This document shows, piece after piece, positions 34,701 through 43,700 of a DNA stretch of 64,000 bases. The position numbers and the translations under genes are program-made. The stretch is from Symsagittifera roscoffensis. Lineage: Eukaryota > Xenacoelomorpha > Acoela > Convolutidae. Below the pieces are notes generated by a model. That model was given only the letters and a program-made list of their open reading frames with translations, did not search any database and was not told the origin of the DNA. The stretch's first letter is position 1. Each line of letters starts with the position of its first letter. The DNA lies in contig NC_087063.1 of assembly GCF_963678635.1 (NCBI RefSeq), positions 26,221,649 through 26,285,648 on the forward strand. The letters run 5' to 3'.

Positions 34701-37700
34701 GAAGAACTTATTTTCAGAGGGGGCTCGTACTAAAAAAAAACATTTTTTAGGCGAAACTTTTATATACCCGGAAAGTTATCCTTGAGATGAGCAGAGACAC
34801 CATAAAACTTGGATGTTTCAACGATTCCATGGCATTTCTCGCGTAACTTTATTATAGTCATTTTAATGGGTTGTTGTCCGCTGATTTGCAAAATGAAATA
34901 AATTGAATTTACGAATTCTCCCAAACACGATAAAGACTAAAAATATATTTATCGCATTTCGGAGAGCTCGTAAAATCTATCTGTCCGACCTAAGAAAAGG
35001 ACAAAAAAATAAGCACATTTTTTTCGTTTTCCCAAAAAACCCAAGATATTGCCCTATTTTAGAAAGCTCAAGTTTTGTAATTATTCTCATATCAATATGA
35101 CTTCATTTACCGTTTTTCAGGAATTGGGATTGATGCCAACTTGGTGATGAGCACTGAATGGGCCAACTGGTCTCCTCGGTCTAATACCCCTTCGCCCTCC
35201 GATTTCATTTGCTCTTCCTCCGAAGAAAGGATTGGGAGGACGATGGAGCGGGCCTTCATGGGGGTATCTCTCTCCCATCTCACTTCTCTCCTCGCTTTCA
35301 TAGTGGGCGGATTTGTGTCCCCCTTCCCAGCTGTGAACTACCTCTGCGGATATATGAGTATGGGCTGAACTCAACTGGTTCTTCTTGTTTGTTTGAATTT
35401 CTAAACAGTCAGTGCTCCGTCGGTCAACTTGATAAAAACACAATCTCGCAAGAATCTTTAAAAGATTACTTATAACTTCAAATCGTTTTACAGGAATTTT
35501 GCAAGATCTTGTCAGATAACCATAATTTTTCAAGAATCTTTAAAAGATCAGTTATACCTTTAAAACATTAGAAGAATTTAACAAAGCATAGAAAAAGAAT
35601 TTAATTTAGAGTACGATAAACTGTTTTTCTCATTAAATCCTTCTAAAAAATCGAACCCTAACATAAAAAATACTTTTTATCATTCAATATATACACCCTG
35701 AAAAACCCGAAATCAACCAATGACCCACATTATCCACGGGTCCTCGTTGCTGTAAAGCATCATGTGTGTTCTTTTTTGTTTCAGCTGTGAACATTTTGTT
35801 TGCGTGGGTGGGAGAGGGAACCTTCTTTCTATCCTGTCTCTGTCTATACGGCCGATGGGTCGATAAAGAAAGAACGTCCACTGCATCTGTGTCCGACCAC
35901 AAACATCCTACATCTTCTTCTTCTTCTACTACTACTCATATCGGCGTCATGAAGAGTCGGAATACTGAGCTCGGAGGAGATAGACAAATAACCTCTCCTG
36001 GTAAGTTGTGAAAACACCATTGTTTAAAAACTATATTCGTTATCTTCTTCAAGCATTGTATGGACGGGTTACAGTGTAAGCATCCGATATGACAAACATC
36101 CCAGGCTGAGGTGTCCGACACATGATTTAATCGACACTGTCGAAAGAGGTCCAATTTTATTGAACTGGGTCGAATCATGAGTCGAACAGGGTCGAATTAT
36201 GAGTCGAACAGGGTCGAATTATGAGTCGAACTGGGTCGAATCATGGTCGAACAGCATTGAATCAATGGTGGAACAAGGTCGAATCATGGGTCGTATAGGG
36301 TCGAAACATACCAGTTTTTGGTCGACAAAGTTGAATATAAATCGAGCACCTGCTGCCGCCCAGGTCAAATTGCTTTGATTCCCGGTAAATTGATTCCCGG
36401 TAAATTGATTCCCGGTAAAGTCGAACAAGGGGGTATTCTCATGGGCCAAGGACCGAAAGGGCGAAAAAGTTATGGGAGAAGGACAGAAAACAAAAGCAAT
36501 CGAAAGTCACTAATTGAGATGAATCAATTGCCGATTAAAATAAAAGCAGAAACTATTTTGCTTTTTTTATAACGAAACCTTTGAAATATAAATTTTGTTC
36601 CAATTCGCAACAAATCAGTGACAATTTGAATTTTTTAAAGTTTTGCATTTTTATCACTGACGATTCAATTGAAAGCAGAAAATGTTTCCCTTTTTGTTCC
36701 CACTTTCGAAGAAAACGGAATATTTATGCTCTGTGTGGTTTTTTATTTAGTCAATTTTCGCCGATTGAAATAACAGTTTTCGACATTTTTTTAAATTTCT
36801 TTTTGAAGATATCGACTTCTTGAGCTCAAATGTAAAAATATTTTACCTCCGTTTATTTTTTGTTAATTCTGGAGGTTTGAAAATGAACAAATTGGCCATG
36901 TTCTGGACTAAATTATGCGCTCTTTGAGAAAATTATTCATATTGCTGAGAGCGTAACACGAATTATTTATGCGTGGCGAATTATCCCGCACAACAAAATC
37001 GTTTCAAATTGAATTGAGGCTAGCTAATTGGTCGTACTAATTTTGTACAACTCGAAATTTTACACTTTGATTTTGTCCATTTTGACTCACAGATTTTCGA
37101 AATTTTTTTTCCTAAGAACTATTCGATATGAATTAGGGGACAGTCGGAACATTCAGGGCTTTGTCTTGACATACGAGCAGTCTTGTTTTTATAACAAAAC
37201 CTTTGAAATATAATTTTTGTTCCAATTCGCAGCAGATCAGTGACAGTTTGAAAAATTTAAAGTTTTGCATTTTTATCCTTGCCGATTCAATTGAAAGCAG
37301 AAAGTATTTAGCTTTTTGTTCCCACTTCTGAAGAAAACGGTATGCATATGCTCGGTGTGGTTTTTTTATTCAGTCAATTTTCGCCGATCGAAATCATAGT
37401 TTTCGACAATTGTTTTAAACCCTATTGAAGATATTGACTTTCTAAGTTCAAGTGTAAAAAGATACTTCAACTCCGATAGTTTTTTGTAATGTTCGGGTGG
37501 TTAGAAAATTACCAAATTGGCCATGTTCTGGACTAAATTATGCGCGCTTTAAAAAATAATTCATATTGCTGAGAGCGTAACACGAATTATTTATGCGTGG
37601 CAAATTTTCCCGCACAACAAAATTGTTCCAAATTGAATTGAGGCTAGCTAATTGGTCGTATTAATTTCGAACAACTCAAAATTTTACACTTTGATTTTGT

Positions 37701-40700
37701 CGATAACTTACAGATTTTCAATTTTTTCTTTTCCTTAAAAATATTCGATATGAATTAGGGGACAGTCGGAACATTCAGTGCTTTGCCCTGACATGCAAGC
37801 AGTCTTGTTTTTATAACGAAACCTTTGAGATCTAATTTTTGTTCCAATTCGCAGCCGATCAGTGACAATTTGAAAAATTTTAAAGTTTTGATTTTTTATC
37901 CTTGCCGATTCAATTAAAAGCAGAAAGTATTTAGCTTTTTGTTACCACTTTCGAAGAAAACCGTATACATATGCTCGGTGTGGTTTTTTTATTCAGTCTT
38001 CAAATTTTCGCCGATCGAAATAATAGTTTTCAACAATTATTTTAAACCCTATTGAAGATATTGACTTTCTAAGTTCAAGTGTAAAAAGATACTTCACCTC
38101 CGATAGTTTTTTGTAATGTTCGGGTGGTTAAAAAATTACCAAATTGGCCATGTTCTGGACTAACTTATGTGCGCTTCAAAAAAATTATTCATATTTCTGA
38201 GAGCGTAACACGAATCATTTATAAGTGGAGAATTTTCCCCGCATAACAAAATCGTTCCAAATTGAATTGAGGCTGGCTAATTGGTCGTATTAATTTCGTA
38301 AAACTCAAAATTTTACACTTTGATTCTGTCGAAAACTTTCAGATTTTCAATGTTTTTTTTCCTAAAAACTACTCGATATGAATTAGGGAACAGTCGGCAC
38401 TTTCAGGGCTTTGCCCTGACATACGAGCTGTCTTGTTTTTATAACGAAACCTTTGAAATCTAAATTTTGTTCCAATTTGCAGCAGATCAGTGAAAATTTG
38501 AAATTTTTTTTTTTTGCATTTTGATCATTGCCGATTCAATTGAAAGCAAAAATTATTTAGCTTTTTTCATAACGAAACCTTCGAAATACAAATTTTGTTC
38601 GATATCGCCGCAAATCAGTGACAATTTGAAAGTTTCAAAGTTGTGCAATTTTCTGCCGTCTTTTTTCGGCCATTATTAACTTTAGGTCTCAGGAAATGTT
38701 TACTTTCTTCGCGATTTTCACGCTTTCTTTTCAAATTTTGGAATAAGGAATTCTGATTGGTTCGAACAAAGTCGAGCAAGGTCCGGAAAAGTCAAGCCAA
38801 GTAGAAAATGGACATCGTTCGATTTCAAAAGTCAAAAACGGACATCGTTCGACTGTTTGGGTTGAATCATGAATCGAGCGCCTCAGCCCGTGATCCGAAA
38901 AACTAAAAGTGTTGCCAGTATCCGAAAAACAGTTTTACTAAGGGCAAACATCCAAAATCTTGAAGAAAATAGGGCAAACATCCGATTTCGACCGTTCACT
39001 TTTAAGATGCTGTAGTGGTAGAAGGAAGGCGGATCGTTGGGGTCACCTTAACGTGTTACGAGCTTGCCAACAGAAGGTAGGACTCTATATGAAGATTAGA
39101 GTCGTTTATCGCCGCGGCGAACTTAAACCGAGAGTCGGCTCAGTTGGAATCGGATAATTGAACGATGTCCTGCTTTTGAAGTTCCAACGTCAGATTTTTA
39201 CATTATTAATATATAAGTTTGGATGTTTGATGTATCAGATGTTTGTTCTAGACCCGTATGGATGAAGAAAGACAATGAAGGGATTCTGTTTGTCATGAAA
39301 AAATAATCCTGCCCCTTTCCTCGGCCTCAAATCCTCCCCATGGCTTCTTGGAACTTGGAAACCAACATTTTGTCAATATTTGAAGTGTTGCGTCTTGCGT
39401 CTCTTACAGTTTTCTGAACATATTTTGGAGGTGGTCTGAGAATGTTTGGCAACTGAAAATGTCAATTTCCTTCAAGTAATATTGACAAAAAAGCTCAGAA
39501 GTCAGGATTTTTTTAAATTGTTTATTGTTTCATCTTTTTAGATCTTTCCATTCAAACCCAGGAAAACGATCAGACTAACTCTGAATCAATCGCTGTCACA
39601 AATCACGACTTGAGCGTTGTAGAGTCGTACCTAATGCGAGTTCTACCGAAAATTGTCCTGAACAAATATGTCACGTGTTTTCTTTTGTTCGGCCTTGGAG
39701 CCGGGCTAGGGCTTGCAACTGTGTCGGTTTATAACATCCCGAGAGAAGAGTTGTATTCGATCTATTACAAGGACGGCTCGGCAATCGGAGAGTTCTATGA
39801 TGCCAGACGACACGACTTCCCGTTTCCTGTGATCTTGCAAATTGTGTTTGACAAACAGATTGACTACTCGGATATCGAAACGCGCCATATTTTGCAAGAT
39901 TTCTTCCGAGACATCAACGAGACACTTCTTTTCGAAGAGAACTCGGTATGAGATCAAAATTGAAGAAAATAGACGCGGATTCGAATTTCTAATCGATACA
40001 AGTCATTAATGTACTTCGTTAGCTGTTTGATGGACGCAAGAAATTACATTTTGTTGTTCAAAATTTTGCAGGGGCGCTAATTTTACTTGGACAAAATGGC
40101 ACAATTTGTGTTCACTTGGTAGAAGTTTTTGTTTATTTGAGTGATTAGCGCAATATTTTGAATAGATTTCCTAAAATTTTGTAGCTTCATTAGGCTCAAC
40201 CAATTCATAAGTCTTAACCAATAAGTAAACCAATACCCGAGCTCGAAGTTTATTCTCATTCACATCTCCCCCCTTCCCACTCCACAAGGACAAAAAATGA
40301 TATTTTTCTCTTTTTTAAACAGCACTTAATTATCTGTGGTACAAACATCGGCTTTGTCGTTTTCTAAACGCGGTTAGAATTTTGAACTTCATAACCGGCC
40401 AAACAATTCAATCGTCAATCATTAAGTCTACCATTGATTAAAATATCGTATCTGATTTCTTGTATTTTTTTTTATTATAAGAACTTAAAACTGTTAGCTT
40501 TATTATAAGGCTACCAGATAAAAAGCATTGAAGCACAACCTCACGCAAAAACAAGGGACCAGTGAAAAATTCAAACCACATTAACCACTTTTTCTTGTTG
40601 GTGTTTCAATTTTGACGTTTCAGATGAACTGGTTGACTCTGTTGCTGCAGTACCTGGAGATGACTGGACAGTCTCTGCCACAGAACGACGAGGAGAGCTT

Positions 40701-43700
40701 CAACTCCCACGTGGACACTCTGCTTAATACTCTGCTTCCTAATGTTGAAGAATTCAAGCCAGTCAAATGGCTCAAGAATGACGTCATTTTCAATGAACAC
40801 AAACAGGTAGTTGCAACAAAAAATCAACACGATGTTTTAAAAAACTAGGCTTAAATTTGCACCTGGAATTACCTTAGTTTTTCATATTTTACGGAATACT
40901 TTTTCACTATCGTGGCTACAACTGCAAATAATGATTGATTTTAATAGGTCAAAGCAGGTTCCATCAATGCAATTTTTCGAAAAAATGTTATGTTAAAAAT
41001 TCTTATATATTCAATATATGTTATTATATGAATTTAATATAAAATTTTATTTGCTCTGTGATTGCGCGGATATATATATATATATATATATATATGTCAG
41101 AGAAAGTAACATCATACTTTCGAGTGCTAACATATCCAAGCAGTTAACTCACTAATGTTAGACAAGCTTCAGAAAAATAAGTGTTAGTCTTTCGATTAAT
41201 CTCCGGTCAAAACAAAGATTGTAGTAAATTCAAAATTATTACATGGAAAGAAAACAAGAAATGAAACTTGTATGCTTAACCAATAGTTTTACATCAAAAT
41301 TTGCAAAAAAATGACCGGCGACGAGAAAAAAAATAAAAACAAATTATGTATCAATCCCTTCGTCTATAGTTAAACAAGTCATCATTTTCCTCAAATTGAC
41401 TGTAAGAAAAGTTTTCTGAGAGTGTTCGAGCTATTAATTCTAAAACTTATTGTGATTTTTGGCACAAAAATTGTTTCCAAAAAATTTGAAAATTTGTAGA
41501 CGGGTAAGACGTAAAATTTGTAAAACGGGTAAGACGTAAATATATTACAAAAGTAGATGGTTGCTGTGCGAGTAGCACAAATTGTTTCGACCATTTTCAT
41601 GATTTTCTTTTCAATTTAACACTGTAGTTTGTACGCGGTGTCACAAGGAATTTTTACAAAAGTGTAGAAAGTAACTGAGATGGGCAAAATCGACGCTATT
41701 TGAAAGAAGGTTTTTTGAAAATTTTCACAACAATTTTTTCAAAATTTTTTTTTCTCATAATATTGTTTAAGTAATTTTTGAAATTTTTTTGCTTAAATAG
41801 CTTAAGAAAAGTTTTCTGAATTGACTGTATAGATTTAGAAATTGTATGAAAATTGTATGACAAGCATTTTCCCACACACTTGATGTATGGAATTGTATGA
41901 TAAGCATTTTCGGTGTATGGAGGTCAGCCCGGGTATATATATTTACCCTCATAGTTTCGTAATTTTAAATGATCAGACAACAAACGTTACTCTACCACTT
42001 TACTTGTTCGAACTTTGACTAAGACTTGAAGCTTTCGAAAACGTTTAAGAATCAATTAAATAACGTCAAAAAATTCAGTAAGCTATATAACTCAACCCAA
42101 TCCGAATATTATTTGCGGTACCTGTTTTTGCATTGATTAAAAAAAACTAAAACACCCGCAAACCTAATTTTCCGTTCCTTTTTAAAGGGTCGGAACAAAA
42201 ACGCCGCATCAAAAAAAGGGTTTGTTAAGCTTGATCGATTTGATTGCAATATCTGAATTGCGCAAAAATATTAAAAAATAACTTTATCTTATAATAACCT
42301 TAATAATCTTATCAAAAATTAATAGCTAAGAAAAAAAACAATTTTCAAGAAAATTTAACCGTTTAATTAAGTAATCATTATGAAAAAAATCTTCTGTAAA
42401 AACAAAAACTGTTAGACTCCGAGAGAAAATACTTTATACTAAGACGTTTTAAAACAAAATCAAGAAAATTTTTTTTCTTATATTGTCAAAATTTTGCTGC
42501 AAAGAATTTCCGGAAATCGGAAATCTTTCAAAAAAAGTCGATATTCTGAATGATTGCGAGTGTAATTAAGACTAAGAGAACAAAAGTTTGATTCGCTAGC
42601 TTGAAACCAAAAGACAATCCAGACTCGTACAACACTGAAAAAAACCATAGAAGAAAATCCAGAAACTTGCAAAAGTAATGACACAACACAAATTCAGTGA
42701 CAAGAAAGATCCCTTCGAAATTAGACCAATTTTCTAGTTACCATCTTTCGTCAAACTTTTTGAGAAGCTCATATTCAATAAATCGAACATCCTTTTTGAC
42801 AAAAAAAAGTGTTTCGTCAAAATCGGTTTGGACTTTTTTGACTTAGATCAAAATGTAGAATTATAGAATAAAGAATTTAGGTTTCACAGGAATGATCAAA
42901 ACTTTTCAACCCAGTGCTCATTCTTAGATATGTGTAGAACGTTTTGATTCGTCCACTACGGTATTTGGCTTGATAAATCCGAGTTGCAGTTTCAACCAGA
43001 ACGGAAAGAAGTATGTATACAACTCCAGAAAGAAATCAATACTTGGAGCAAAGTGTTTTCGCGTCCCACAGAGATAACCATCAAGATCCACTTTTGTTAA
43101 TCTTAATAATGATTAAATCGGAAAAATGCAATAGTCCTCAAAAAAAATGACATGTGTCTCTATTTGGATGATACCACTATGAAAACAACTTTTTCTTCAT
43201 AAGTTTATTTTTAAAACATCATGTCTTAGACAAACTTAGTTTTTGGTTAAGAAGCAATAAACTTAAACTGAACAAAAAAAACTTAACTTGCTTTTCTTAT
43301 CAAATCAGTAGTTTATTCTTCTACAGATACATAAATCCAAGGCGAATAAATTGAGAAACAAAAATAATCAACCATTTCTGGATAATTATAGGTAAAATAT
43401 TTGTGTTTGAAAATCACATAACATGTTATGAAACATCAATTTGCCAATATTGTGGGAATTTTGAAACTTGACCAAAAAGCATCTTTTGGCTTAAAACCAC
43501 TGTTAACCTATTTTTGCAATATTCAATCCTCGTTCATGTATCAGTTGATAAAACAAAAGTGAGTTTTTTTGAAATGCTGTGAAAACTACTTATAAACACA
43601 GTTTTTTACGCAAAAGAGAAGAGAGTGAAAGTCACATTGAGTTTACAAGAAGTAATTATTTTAAAAAGTATTGGAAAGACTCAATTAAAAACACAGAGCA

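Noticed and set aside
36160-36450. Regularly repeated short words, at first sight CRISPR-like
   Set aside because: Units are contiguous and degenerate with no unique spacers, in the intron of an animal gene; they are minisatellites.
39000-39180. GC-richer patch suspected to be a tRNA or other RNA gene
   Set aside because: No cloverleaf, no A or B box in proper spacing; nothing supports an RNA gene.
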